DNA of 64,000 nucleotides from Thalassia testudinum (taxonomy: Eukaryota; Streptophyta; Magnoliopsida; Alismatales; Hydrocharitaceae): the NCBI GenBank assembly GCA_037157565.1, contig JAZHRO010000013.1, forward strand, positions 114,032,001 to 114,096,000, read 5' to 3'. Every line of letters starts with the position of its first letter. Positions within the stretch are counted from its first letter, which is position 1. Shown here in pieces: positions 1-11,010 of this stretch. The position numbers were made by a program, and so were the translations under genes. The notes below the pieces were generated by a model that saw nothing but the letters and a program-made list of their open reading frames with translations, ran no database searches and had not been told where the DNA came from.

Positions 1-1558
1 TAAACTGTGGGGTAATCAAGGAAGTATGTGACATCAGTTCTATGGTAGACGATCCGCTTGTAGAGGAAGACCCGATTATCTCCAATCCTCAATCTCGAGA
101 AAATTCTGACCCACAGATAGAGGAGCCTAGAGCCAATCTAGATTCACCCTTAGTTCCTGCTTTATCTTCTAAGGCCCATCCCGAACCCCCACCCGTTGCT
201 GACAACCTAGTCATGGAGTTGAAACCCCACTTAGATCATTTAAAATATGTGTTTTTAGGTTCCAATCAAACATTTCCTGTGATCATCAATTCCTGACTCA
301 CATCTGATCAAGAAACAAAGCTGATTTCTATTCTCCAACAGCATCTGAGAGCCATCGGATGGACTCTCGATGATCTGACTAGTTTCAGTCCCTCGTATTG
401 CACACACCGCATCTACACTGGAGAGGGCTCACGACCATCCCAGGAGATACAGAGAAGACTTAATCCGAATCTACAGGAGGTCATGAAGAAAGAGATCATC
501 AAGTGGTTAGATGCTGGTATCATCTACCCGATCTCTGATAGCTACTGGATGAGCCTGATCCAGATTGTGCCTAAGAAGGCAGGGCTCACCATTATCACGA
601 CTGAATCAGGAGAGACCATCCTGACTTGCATTGTGAAATTGTGGAGAGTCTGCATAGACTATCAGAAATTGAATGCCTCCACAAAGAAAGATCATTTCTT
701 GCTTCCGTTCATTGATCAGATTCTCAAGAAACTGGCGAGAATTGATTTTTCTGTTTCTTGGATGGGTACTGTAGATATAATCAGGTGGCAATTCATCGAG
801 AGGATTAGGACAAGACCACCTTTACTTGCTCCTACGGTACATCCGCATTCCGTAGGATGCCATTTGGGTTATGCAATGCACCTGCCACCTTTCAGCGGTG
901 CATGCTAGCCATATTCTCTGATATGGTAGGTTTACCTTGAGGTCTTCATGGATGACTTCTTGGTATTTGGTGAATCTTTTGATGAATGGCTATTGCATTT
1001 GGTCTAGATCCTTAAAAGATGCATTAAAGTGAACTTGGTTCTCTCTTGGGAAAAGAGCCACTTCATGGTTCCTGAGGGCATCATTCTTGGACATCTTATC
1101 TTTGAGAGAGGTATCCAGGTCAACTGAGCTAAGGTAAATATGATTTCCAAGCTACCTATGCCTAACTCAGTCCAAGACAACATATTATTCTTGGGGCATG
1201 TTGGATTTTATCATCGATTCATACCTGATTTCTCTAAGATTGCACACCCCTTAACAAATCTCCTTTTGAAGGGCTCACCTTTTGAGATATCCAGTGAGTG
1301 CATTCATGCATTTGAGATCCTGCGTGACCAAGTCACCCAAGAACCAATCTTGCAATCTCCTGACTGGTCTCAACCCTTTTAGATCATGTGCAATGTGCCT
1401 AACAACACAGTAGAAGCGGTGCTGGGTCAAAAAATCGATGGGAAACTAGTGGTCATATATTACGCCAGCAAGACATTGGACAAGGCTCAGCATAATTACA
1501 CTATTACAGAGATAGAGCTACTGGCTGTAGTATTTGGCCTAGAGAAATTCATGTCATA
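1..1558 (+). pseudogene. Athila-type Ty3/gypsy pol fragment (PR-RT linker, RT, start of RNase H), decayed
   Basis: Reading frames in this stretch match, in order, the pol protein of the element at 48716-62407: the acidic linker after protease, the block LKYVFLGSNQTFP, the RT entry EIIKWLDAGIIYPISD, the palm motif FMDDF near 945-960, VGFYHRFIPDF near 1200-1230, and RNase H motifs VLGQKIDG and ELLAVVFGLEKF near 1420-1550. Several frameshifts and stops break it, and the RT block after the CIDY motif (about 740-900) is scrambled relative to the intact copy. The homology stops abruptly near 1558, inside RNase H. The left end runs off the window. It is an old copy of the same family as element A, in the opposite orientation, and cannot be functional. 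Confidence 0.85.
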
Positions 1559-2416
1559 TGAGATAAGATGGAAGGAGGGTTTAGGGCGATAGGGGGGAGA
1601 AGCCATGGGGTTGAGGGTTGGACAACCTGGAGGTCTAGGGCTTGGAGGTAGAGGGAGAGAAGGGGCAGGCCTTGGGGCAACAAGGAGATCGTATGTTTTC
1701 AGTGTCGAAGACGAGGGCATTTGGTGGTGGTATGCTACTTCCCTCTTGTCTATCTGTCATGTGGTGTCCATGGCCATAAACGGGACTCCTGTATGGCAAG
1801 TAGAGGGCAGTTGAGAGGAAGGGCCTTCATACACACCAGAGAGGCAAAAACTCAGGGTCCGCCGTCGCCACCACCACCTCCGCCTACATATGGGGGGCAC
1901 ACGGTGGATGTCGAGGTCCCTATCACAGTAGACGGCTATAGAGCTTGTGCTGAGAGCAGCTTTGGTCGGAGAGGTGATGATAGACAATCCATCCATGGAG
2001 AAGGTCCACCAATTGGTAAATTCGCTAGCCTTATTGATCGAAGGTTGCGTCTCTCTCCCCTATGCGATTTGTGCTTTCTGGTTTGGGGATGATCGACATT
2101 GAACTCCTACGATTCTGATCGAGAACTTTTGAGGGTCTGATGGTGATATGGAGGTTGGTCTCCCCCTTTGATGGGTCCTTGCCTGAGTGACCACCTCAAA
2201 GGGCAGGATCTAGGTTAGGGAGGTTGGGAATTAGAGGTCTGCCATTACATTTGAGATTAAAGGAGGTGGTGGCGACCATGATAGTAGGCTTTGCATTGCT
2301 GACCGAAGATGTAGAGGTTGGACTGAGAGAGGGAGACAGTTGTGTATTGAATTTATTGGTGGATGTTTTCAAGGGAGGATCTGTACCTGAGAGACTTATT
2401 CTCCGGTGTGGGGGTA
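1559..2416 (+). pseudogene. Unassigned degenerate coding-like sequence with a CCHC knuckle remnant (left half)
   Basis: This G-rich stretch follows the pol fragment and ends at the CACTA insertion. One frame near 1745-1795 reads LSCGVHGHKRDSC, which keeps the CGxxGHxxxxC core of a zinc knuckle; the expected first cysteine is replaced by tyrosine (VYLSC). It is followed by a proline run near 1860-1890. A knuckle in such surroundings would fit ORF1 of a plant L1-type LINE, but no RT or endonuclease is present, so the family is only a guess. Frames change repeatedly. The sequence resumes after the transposon at 7187. Confidence 0.35.
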
Positions 2417-2445
2417 CACTACAACAATTTCCACTTTTGCCATTG

Positions 2446-2900
2446 GTTGAAAACTGACGGTAAAACCCTTTTAACCGACACCAAAAAGCGACGGCATAAG
2501 TAGCATCGCTGTTTATTTTTCCCGTCGGTTATAAGGAACATCCGACGTCAAAATATCGTTCGCCCAACAGGCAGATTAAATCTTTTGCCATCGTTTGACA
2601 ACTGATGGAAATTTGATTTCCTGTCGCTTATAAAAAAAAGTGATGGTGTTTTTATGTTACTTTTTCCTGCATTCTCGTGCTATTTTTTGAGTTTTGCCGT
2701 TGTTCAAAAGAAAACACCGTCGCTTATACAAGCGACGGTAAAAATAGTTTTTCCGTCGCTTATTTTAATAAGTGATGACAAAAACCTTTCATTTGGTAAA
2801 AAACTTACCTTTTTTTTGCCGTTGGTTATTTTAAAAAGCGATGGAAAAAATATTTTTACCATCGCTTTCTGTAATAAGCAATGGCAAATAGTCACCTTTG
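2446..2900. repeat. CACTA left subterminal repeats
   Basis: About ten imperfect copies of a motif such as aagcgacggtaaaa or its complement ttttgccgtcgctt lie in both orientations behind the left terminus. In CACTA elements such repeats bind the transposase. Several copies carry C-to-T or G-to-A changes, as expected from methylated DNA decaying over time. Confidence 0.85.
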
Positions 2901-3615
2901 TTAAAAAGAAACCTTTTAATGCAATTGGTTCATTTTTCCTGAGTTGTTGAAATTTTGGAGCTAAGATTTGCTATTCACTACATTATCAATTCAACACATT
3001 TACTAGTTTCTAACATCTAAACCTGAATATAACCTGTGTTCCAATTTATTGATTGGTGAAAACGCATACCTATGGGTTGCAGGACAGTGGCTTCCTTGCA
3101 GCTCACACTCCACTCAGTGAGTTTTACCTATGTACCCTTTACCGACTTAATTAACAAAATAAAAAATGATGGTTAAAAGTAGACTTGTTTCGCCATCTTA
3201 CATAATGTCAAAAGCTTTCATCACTTGAACTTACTCTGACTTATGAGAAAGCAACATAATCAAAGTATCAACTATTTTGAATAAATAGGAAGAGTATCAA
3301 ATTCATATCTCAAACAGGTAGAGTATCAGATTGATGGACACCCCACACTTGTTTGCTAGTGCATTACCTTGATTGAGTAATTAAAAATAACAAAATGATA
3401 AGGGAAGAACATGCAAGTACGTAATTGACATCCTAATCCAGGGTATAACATATATAATCTAAATCCTTTATTCAGGATAAACTATGAGTGAGAACACTAT
3501 CCAACCTACTACAATTCTCTCGATTGAAATAGTATTTCAAGATAATGAAAGACTGTTGCCCATATACTATCAGATATGGATCCTAAGGTGGAAAAGTAGT
3601 ATTACATATTCTTAC

Positions 3616-3735
3616 TTGAAAAATACCACCTTGGATCAAAGCAAAAAAACTCCTAAAGTGAATGCCTTGGTAGCTTGCCCACCCATTCCACTGACAAGGG
3701 AAAATGCAACCCCAAAACCAAAAGCTGCTGCCATG
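3616..3735 (-). pseudogene. Captured exon of a Tim17/Tim22/Tim23-family (HP30-like) gene
   Basis: On the minus strand an acceptor (tttgtag) at 3736-3737 is followed by a 120-nt exon-like stretch ending at a donor (gtaag) at 3614-3615. The frame reads MAAAFGFGVAFSLVSGMGG, then after a single-base slip FALIQGGIF. The small-residue-rich transmembrane style and the FFAL-QGG-F ending recall the Tim17/22/23 preprotein translocase fold, in particular the plant HP30-like chloroplast envelope members. That assignment is from memory of the family, not from a search. The slip breaks the frame, and I could not identify neighbouring exons. It sits inside the CACTA element on the same strand as the F-box/LRR exons. 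Confidence 0.55.
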
Positions 3736-4999
3736 CTACAAATTTGATTGCAAAGTACACCAGACATCATTAGCAAAAACAACTATGCTTATGGAAGCTT
3801 CATCCAACATGATGTTTCACAATGAGGTGATGAATCCATATAGAACCCACATCATACGAGAGAAACCCTTACAAGAGAACTTGAAGGGAAACAAAATCCA
3901 AAAAATTGTTGAAAGGAATCTTTAAGCATGGTCTTGCTTATGCAAAGCCACAATAATGAGGCAAAGAATTGATACATGCAAACAAAGACTATAATGCATG
4001 ATATGAGAGACAACAAGTTTTTAATCTCATCACTCTATGAATATTTCATAAAAGCCTCTTCATTGTAAGCAAGGCCACATACATAGACTTGTACAAATGC
4101 AGGCAAATACATGCAAACCAAGTTTTGCTTATCCATAAATCAATGGCTTACCCATGGTAGCCCAAAGTCTTCCCATGACCCAAATTAGTCCATTTAGGCA
4201 AATATCATTCTAGAAAGATAATCCTTTGTAAATCTATACTTACATGTTTGAGATTCTCAATGCTTTGAATGAAGGAGCAAAAAGTGAACATTTCACTTTG
4301 TTACAATGATAAAGGAAGCAAGTGCCGTTTTGAAGACATAAAAACACTAAAACATTTGCCAGAGTTGTGGGGCCAATTCTTATTCTTATTGGTCAAATTT
4401 AAAATCATTAAACTAGGAATAAATTTAAACCATATAAAGATGAGTTTTGAGTGCATTTTTTCAAAACAAAAAAATCTACCTTGGCAATAGTGGGAGCATG
4501 CAATTAGAAGGCTTAGTGAACATTTAGCAAGATATTAATAGATGGTTGTTCCTGGGATTTCTGGAACAGAAGACTCAGTGCTAGCCTGTATCAAAAAGTA
4601 TAGCATACAACTATGATCAACAAAAAAGGATCATAATATGAAGAGAAAGTCACTGATTGTCTCTCAAGGTGTCTAAATAAGCTCACAATATAAGTTATCT
4701 TTTGAAAAGGTAAAGGGTAACCATCCATTTGATAGCCACCCAATTGTATTAATCAACAATCAGTAACTAACAGCCACAGTTATGAGTGTTTGTCCCAAGA
4801 AGAAATCCTTACCAGTGTTTGTCCCAAGAAGAAATCAGGGAGTATATACAACGATAGATTTCTAGATATAAGCCCTGTCACCCTAAAAGTGACTGCAAGC
4901 TCCATGATGAGGAGGACTTACCTAATGAGGAGGAGGAGGGGCGACATCGATGAGTTTCACTGATGAGGAGGAGGAGGAGCATTTCCACTTTCAGATGCC

Positions 5000-6135
5000 A
5001 TGTTGCACATGCTCATCCCATAGTCTATTAGCTGAAGAAGGGGCAATTGAGCAGTGGCAAATTGAATACCACCTGAGGACAAAAGGTGAATATAATAGGT
5101 ATTAGGATGGTGGTAAAAATGGAAATCTCTAAAATGTCATTCATATAAAATTTACTTGAAGTTATGTTTGGATAGAGTGCAAGAAGGAGCCTGGATAATG
5201 TGTCAGGAAGAACATTGCAAATCATTCCAATGCCACTATCACTAATGCTTGATCTAAGAGAATGGAAATTATTTGCTAATCAGTTACAAAAGTATATACA
5301 CAAAAAAAAATATCCAACATATTGATATGACAGCAAGCTCCATGAGAACAGAATTACAATTGCAAGCATAATATGTAATTTGCAATAAAACAATGTACAA
5401 TATACATACCCACTTATATCAAGCAGTTCCAGGCTTGTATAGGACTGAACAATGGCAGCAACAGATGCATCAATAATGTTGTCATCCAGGACCAGAGAAA
5501 GCATGCGCAATCCTCTACAAAAAATTGCCCATAAGACTATGACTACACATCAAATGATGATAAACCAGAAAATATCTTCCACATGCAAAAAAAATTGCAA
5601 AGCTATAGAACCTAAACTGAAGAAAAACTCATGAAACCCTTTAGACAAACAATCATCAAAGAGCACAAATGACTCAGATAAAATCACATAGTTGCAGTAA
5701 ATGACCAAGGAAAAACCAATTGCATTACTTTAAGTCTGCAACAGCCAAAGCAAGTACAGCAGCATGAGTCAGGCAAGGAGATGTAATGTGAATGTTTCTC
5801 AATCTTGGGCACATCCAGTCAAAAAATCCACCATGATAGCAAGATTCGTCAAATCATTCTCTTAGCGAGAAAAATCAAAACATAACTCTTTCAAGTTGGA
5901 GCAGTTTAGAATCTAAAATAAGCATAAAGAACATGTAGGTTAGTCTCCAGACAGGTAAAAGTTTCAACTGAGTAAATGAGAAAAAATTACCATCTTTGTG
6001 ATGCAATATAAATCTGAAAGCCAAATAGTTGTCAAGCTCGAGGAACACAAATTAAGGAATCCAATATTATAACAACCTTCGATTTTAAGACTTGAAAGAC
6101 AACGCTTCTTAGCTACAAAATGACTTAATTCATCC
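5000..6135 (-). pseudogene. SLOMO: Captured five-exon fragment of an F-box/LRR gene (SLOMO/FBL15-like)
   Basis: Five exon-like blocks run right to left with GT-AG borders: 5991-6135, 5729-5912, 5410-5514, 5156-5253 and 5072 to about 5000. Splice phases are compatible across all four introns (78, 214, 156 and 83 nt). The blocks read as LRR segments, for example LSSLKIEGCYNIGFLNLCSS, then LRMLSLVLDDNI, then SISDSGIGMICNVLPDTLSR, then GIQFATAQLPLLQL. This order and wording match what I know of the plant F-box/LRR protein SLOW MOTION (FBL15), an SCF substrate receptor that regulates plastochron length. The second block has an in-frame TAA and a one-base frameshift, and the F-box end and the C-terminus are missing, so it is a dead gene fragment carried by the transposon. 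Confidence 0.8.
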
Positions 6136-6369
6136 CTAAAAGAAAAGCAGCACAAAATATTTAACATAGGCATTCAAAAGACATTTAACTTAGAATTGTA
6201 GCATTATGGTCATACTTAGAAGACAATTAGATGATTAGGAGCAAGAACATTTCAACGTAGAAGTCAATGCCCCGAAAGATGCACTCATTCCCTTAAGCAA
6301 CTCCATTAGATAACCAGTAAATCAAAATTACTGGTGGTGAATCCTAGAGGCAAACACCACGCTAAAGTT

Positions 6370-6745
6370 GATTCTAGAAAGGAGGAGGAGGGGGCGGGGA
6401 GGAGACGATGAGGAGGGAAGGAGGATGAGGAAGGGAGCAAGAGGAGAGGTAGAGGGGGGTGGGGAGGAGACAAGGAGGAGGAGGAGGGTAGTAGGAGACG
6501 AGGAGGAGGAGAGGAGTTGGAGGCGAGGAGGAGGAGGAAGGGGTGGGGCAACAAGGAAAAGGAGTAGGAAGAGAAGAGGGCCGAGGAGGAGGGAGACGAG
6601 GAGCAGGAGGAGGAGATGAGGGTCGGACGAAGAGGAAGACAAGAAGGAGGAGGAGGAGAAAGAGAAGGAGGGCGACGAGGAGGACTTACTTGATGATGAG
6701 GAGGAAGGGCGACGTCGACGAGTTCTGCTGAGGAGGAGGATGAGC
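6370..6745 (+). repeat. GGA/GAG purine-rich tract inside the CACTA element
   Basis: Near-continuous purine sequence made of gaggag and ggaggagg units. Its right edge (about 6683-6745, gaggacttacttgatgatga and following) is repeated in diverged form at 4912-4985 next to the last captured exon, so the two tracts flank the F-box/LRR fragment. The long Ser/Pro/Leu or Arg/Gly reading frames here are low-complexity artefacts. Confidence 0.75.
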
Positions 6746-6804
6746 TCTGCGGGGGAGTTGTGCATAGTGTGGGGGAGAAGAGGGTTCTGCAAGGGTATAA
6801 TGGT

Positions 6805-7186
6805 CTGACCTTTGCCATCAGTTTAATTATTAAGCGATGGAAAATGTCTAATTTAATCCCAAATCTCATGCCCATAATTTGGGGTGAAATTTTATCCCGA
6901 TATTTGTTGTCACTTCTTAAAATAACCGACGGCAAATGTCTAATTTAATTCCAAATCTCACGCCCAAAATTTGGGGCTAAATTTTAACCCAACATTTGCC
7001 ATCTCTTTTTATAATAACCGAAGGCAAATATTAATTACATATTACTTTTTTTACGTCATTTAAATGCTCAATTTAGTGTGGTATTCGCTGTCCCTTATTT
7101 CAAGAAGCGACGGCAAAAATAATTTTATCGTCGCTTACCAAATCGACGGTAAATAACCGGTAGCAAATCACCTTTTTCTAGTAGTG
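6805..7186. repeat. CACTA right subterminal repeats and terminus
   Basis: Copies of the same taagcgatggaaaa and accgacggcaaa motifs as at the left end, including a tandem pair of blocks sharing tgtctaatttaatcccaaat (6846 and 6937), run up to the terminal TAGTG at 7182-7186. Confidence 0.85.
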
Positions 7187-7543
7187 GTAGTTCATGTTTA
7201 CTACATTTGAGCTTTTCAATGGGGGATACAGATGGACAAATACATCAGGATAAGACGACTTATGCGGAGGTCATGAGAGAAGAGTGTGTCTTGCAGCAAA
7301 TGGGCCATGTGACTCCTGATGAGGTGCCTGAGCCTAAGAAATGCAAGGACCATCACCACCTGGGGAGAGAAGAGGAAGTGATGGAAGTGGTCTCAGTAGA
7401 AGAAGCTGTGCCTAAGGAAATAGTAGTAGCTAAGTCCATGATTTCTATGCCCGATGATCGGGTGCTGCAAGAAGTTTCTACTAATTCCATGAGACTTCAA
7501 TCCAATCTACAACCCGTGGAAGGGCTAACGTTTGGAGCTGGCC
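7187..7543 (+). pseudogene. Unassigned degenerate coding-like sequence (right half)
   Basis: This is the continuation of the sequence interrupted by the CACTA element. It holds a 112-codon open stretch from 7207, in frame up to the LTR at 7544, with an acidic, Val/Glu-rich composition and no domain I recognise. The open frame formally runs 7 codons into the adjacent LTR and stops at 7561. It may be a remnant of a LINE or of another element. Confidence 0.3.
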
Positions 7544-7868
7544 TGATGGGAACACCATTCTGAGCCATAAGTAGCTCAATTTAGTCATTATCAAGGAATA
7601 AATGCTCCTACATAACCGCCAGATAACCCTAAGTCATTGCATAATCATTCTGAGGGAAATACAAGAAAATAGGGGTAAAACTACAATTTTAATAGCATAT
7701 CTCAATTGCAGTACAATCACAGGTTTTCCCAGGGGATAACTAAAGGTCGAATGGTCCTAAAAGGCTAACAAGTGGGTTAGAACAAACAAAAAAGGGTTTT
7801 CACGTGTTTTGACAATTAAATGACTTTTGAAACCCTAAAAACAGACCCGCTTAATTAACCGAGGTTCT
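7544..7868 (+). repeat. Element C 5' LTR, first part
   Basis: Begins with TG and shares with the element A LTR the opening tgatgngaac-c-tc-tgag-cataa-tagctc, the block taaa-gctcctaca, and later gtgggtt and cccta. It is cut at 7868 by element B and continues at 42585, where ggttaggataaaatttacct picks up the expected LTR sequence. Confidence 0.75.
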
Positions 7869-8495
7869 TGATTGCACAGTAATCATGCAACCTAAATCAC
7901 CTGAATTAAGCTAGATTCTAGCATAACTTAGGAATAATGCATTCATAAGCATCGTAATTTGCACAATAGCTAATTTATTAGTCATATGGATAATATCATC
8001 ATTTTATGCCATAAAAGAGAGATGATTTTAATCGTAAATGATTCAAAGCCACGGATGTCATATCAAATCGGACAGATCTGATCAGAATGAGGATGGGAGT
8101 TCAATGCTTCCAAAATCGTCCCGGTCAGACAACCAAAGCATCGTGTGCAGTCCATAGAAGAATGGAGATGATGGAGCCAAAGAATAAAGATCCAAGCCTC
8201 AAATGAAGAATCCCACCACACGAATGAATCCGGATCGACGATCGCAGTCCAACGGTGCAAAAATCAACCCGATCGAAGGTCTACATCACCAAATACAAAG
8301 AAAATAAGATGGACGGCCATGATGGTGCCACATGGCACCATCACAGCCGCTCCCTCCCACCGCTCCATCTAGGAAGGCTGCACCACACGCTATGGGCTGT
8401 TGGATCTTCATCCAATAGCCATGAGCGCACCACATTGCCCGCCTAGATTGGATAAACATAAATACAAGCAAACAAGTATACATAATAAAAGTTTT

Positions 8496-8561
8496 GTGTA
8501 GTGCATTGGCTTGCGTGCGTGTGTGCAAGCGTGGGATGCGAGTTCGAGCCCTGCGCTTCGC
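8496..8561 (+). other. tRNA-like segment in LTR U3 (A- and B-box)
   Basis: A-box-like TAGTGCATTGGC starts at 8499 and B-box-like GAGTTCGAGCCC covers 8540-8551, with the spacing of a tRNA gene. Between them CTTGC/GCAAG can form an anticodon-like hairpin. The D arm is reduced. The copy in the 3' LTR (41665-41730) is better preserved. Whether RNA polymerase III uses it cannot be told from sequence. Confidence 0.5.
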
Positions 8562-8810
8562 AAAATTGAAGCAGGTGTGCGTGAGTGCAATTACACGAGC
8601 AGAGCGCGTAGTAGGTACGCGTGATCTCACACAGTTGCTTCGACTTTAAGGCAACGACACTCGTTACGATCGGACGGCTGTCATTGAGGCGGGTTTTGAA
8701 GGTGAGCGGTGGGATAAGCACGTGCGTGACGAGGAATCAGAGCTAGGTGATCGAAGATCAACGATGAAGAGATTAAGGCCTCAAATACACTTTTTGCTCT
8801 CCATCAAAAC

Positions 8811-8818
8811 TATAAAAG
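8811..8818 (+). promoter_or_regulatory. TATA box of element B LTR
   Basis: TATAAAAG, followed by a pyrimidine-rich leader. The 3' LTR copy is at 42090-42097. Confidence 0.65.
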
Positions 8819-9298
8819 AAGGCCTAGGGCCGCCCAGTTGAAGGCATCAACTTAGAATCTCTCTCTCCCATCAACTCTAGATCCTTTCTACCATCTTCTC
8901 TGAAACTTTGTCCTAGTGCTTTGGATCTGAGCTACTGCCGCACCTCGCTTAAGCATCCTATAAGCGACATTGTCTCTCTGCACTTTCTATCTCTCTATCT
9001 CCCTCTCCTTCTATCTATCTACTCTCTCTTCAGCATAGTACTTTCTACTTTGAAAGGTGTTTATGAATGCAATAAAATTCTGATATTCTGAATTCTTGAT
9101 ATCTGCTCTTTATATATATATACATATATAAATACCTGTTAGAACTAGTTTTCTGAAAAGCTTCCGTTAAAAATCAAGATTGCCTCCCTACGAACGACCC
9201 GGTACTCACCGGAGTTTTATAAATTTATTTATCGACGTGCTTTCGTACTATACTACAATCAAACAACTTTTAAAATGTGAATTACACGTCGAACAAGT

Positions 9299-9321
9299 TG
9301 GCGCCATTGCCAGAGAGGCAA
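9299..9321 (+). promoter_or_regulatory. Element B primer-binding site with overlapping hairpin
   Basis: TGGCGCCATTGCCAGAGA (9299-9316) begins 3 nt after the LTR and resembles the tRNA-Asp 3' end complement used by Athila elements. TTGCC (9307-9311) and GGCAA (9317-9321) can pair around a 5-nt loop, so half of the primer site lies in a hairpin stem. Confidence 0.7.
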
Positions 9322-10735
9322 CGGAAATTTTTGAAGCTTTTCGGTGCGTATTTGAGATTTCTAACTCGCTACATTTTTCGTTGATTTCGTGTGTGCAGGA
9401 AACGAAGAAATCCGAACCAAACACGACAACGAAAAAAGTGCGAGTTCGAATCTCAGGTAAGTACCCGTAGGTTAGATTAGTTAGATTTAGAAAGTTTAGG
9501 ATTTGCTTGAACCATAGGATTAGTTAGAATTTGCTTGTTTGAAAAAAAAAATTCACTCTTGATTTTCGGGCTGAAATAAAGTTTTATCCTAAAAATTCAA
9601 TTCCTAAAGATATACATGTCCAAAAATTCTCAAATTTTTATTGGACATAGATTTCAAAGTTAGGAATAACATATCCAAAGGTCACGTAAATTAGATTTAT
9701 ATAAAATTTTTAAACATTCACACACTAATCTATTATCAATTCGATTATTATTCCTGATTATGCAAAGTTTAAAATATCATAAGAATTTTTATAAAACTCC
9801 GATTCAAGTAAAATTTCTGGCACTGAATTTATGAGAAATTTAAGAAATTTATAAATATCTGAGAAAAATATTTCTTGCTAGTTTGATTGTACGAATTATT
9901 TGATCACGAACTGCGGGTCAAAATAGACTACAAAACCCCCAATACAGTTTAAATCTGAAAAAAATAGAAAATGTGCATTAAAATTCTTGAAAAAAATATT
10001 TTGTGAGTGCCTAGTTAGTGGTGCAATAATGACCAATTGGTTTCATTGCTAGGGTCACACCACTCGTCATTTGGACCTAACATAATCATTTATAACTATC
10101 TATGCTTAGGGTTTCATGCTAAGGATAGAGCACACCTGCATTGCCATACTCAAAGGAAATTTATCAAACAAATTGAGATGTACAAAACTCTTTGTGTGCC
10201 TCATCAGAACCTTGGTTGAAAATATTTAATCAAGTGAACCCTAAAACATGCTAACACAAGCATTTGAATCTTAAAAGATACTTCATCATAAAAACTTGCT
10301 TATGAACTCTTTGTTTGCGCACTTCACATCTCTGAAATCAACTTTAAGGGAAAACACCCCCTAAAGCCCATCATATTCCAAAAACACATCAAACCCAAAC
10401 ATAAAATTGAGTAGACATGCCATAGGAAGGACTAATAGACTTGGGGACTTGAAACTAGATTGAACTAAGGTCAAGGCCTTATTTACTTGGATCCACTAGT
10501 GACAAGAAAGGTTGGTGCGGTAACCACGTTAACCTTTAGTGGTGTCCTACCATGCATGGTGTCCTAAAGGGTCTCACCCTTTTGGCCAGCCAAGTAATTC
10601 AAGGGTTGATCTAACCCAATCGTGTTTTAGGGAACCAGGATTAGGTCTATTTAGGGTTGGCACTCTAAGGACTAGTTTGATTGCTTGTATTGAAAGGGTG
10701 GGGTATTCTCTCATCTATTAACTTTCTTCTGGTAC
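9322..10735 (+). other. Element B untranslated leader
   Basis: AT-rich, without a convincing gene. The part 10490-10720 aligns with leaders of elements A and C: agtgacaagaaaggttggtg, then gtcctaccatgcatggtgtc, then a ctcacccttttgg block and ccagccaagtaattcaaggg. Confidence 0.6.
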
Positions 10736-11010
10736 ATGGATGCCAAAAGGTCTTTGAACCCTAATTTGGTACCACCTTTAGAGAGTAAACCAAAGAGAAG
10801 ACCTAAATTTTTTGAGTACACTCCAATATCCAATTGCCATGAGGAAGAACTGATTGAGGAGGAAACCATGAACCCATCCTCTGCCTCACACTATTCCTCC
10901 TTTTCTCCCTATCCCAACCCTTCCCTTACTTCAACTTCAGGTTTGGAGAACTCTCCTCAAAACCTGGGACTTGATTCCATTGCCTATACCTCATATTCCC
11001 CGAGTATAGC
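10736..11010 (+). pseudogene. Element B acidic ORF, 5' part (split by element D)
   Basis: This is an open frame from an ATG at 10736, rich in Ser, Pro and Tyr. It begins MDAKRSLNPNLVPPLES, and I recognise no domain. It is interrupted at 11010 by element D. The five bases before D (atagc) recur after it, and the frame resumes without a shift at 37453, which shows that this was one ORF when D inserted. The product would be a low-complexity protein, perhaps a Gag substitute; this is inference only. Confidence 0.6.

Larger units (their letters stand above)
2417..7186. mobile_element. CACTA (En/Spm-type) DNA transposon, non-autonomous, with captured gene fragments
   Basis: The left end begins CACTACAACA and the right end finishes TAGTAGTG, giving inverted CACTA termini. 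The flanks are gta at 2414-2416 and gta at 7187-7189, the 3-bp duplication typical of this superfamily. Both ends are packed with subterminal repeats around a gacggcaaa/ccgtcgctt core. No transposase (TNPA/TNPD) reading frame is visible, so it would need a partner in trans. The interior holds host exons on the minus strand (3616-3735 and 5000-6135) and a purine-rich tract. The stretches 2960-3600 and 3740-4910 are AT-rich with nothing I can name, apart from a short tandem copy of gtgtttgtcccaagaag near 4786 and 4814. Confidence 0.9.
7869..9295 (+). repeat. Element B 5' LTR
   Basis: 1427 bp, TG...CA. It contains a tRNA-like segment (8496-8561), a TATA box (8811), CT-rich leader sequence (8860-9040), a TA microsatellite (9111-9131) and the cctcccta-gacccgg box near the end (9183-9202). 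Confidence 0.88.

Noticed and set aside
6306..6935. 209-residue Ser/Pro/Leu-rich minus-strand frame and Arg/Gly-rich plus-strand frames
   Set aside because: Translation of a GGA/GAG simple repeat inside the CACTA element.
7207..7563. Independent small host gene of 118 residues
   Set aside because: Its last codons lie in the LTR that begins at 7544, and its upstream part is cut by the CACTA insertion, so the frame is a remnant ending by chance in the LTR.
8496..8561. Genuine tRNA gene
   Set aside because: The D arm is reduced, the central loop is 10 nt rather than 7, and the segment is part of an LTR present in both copies, so it is called tRNA-like only.
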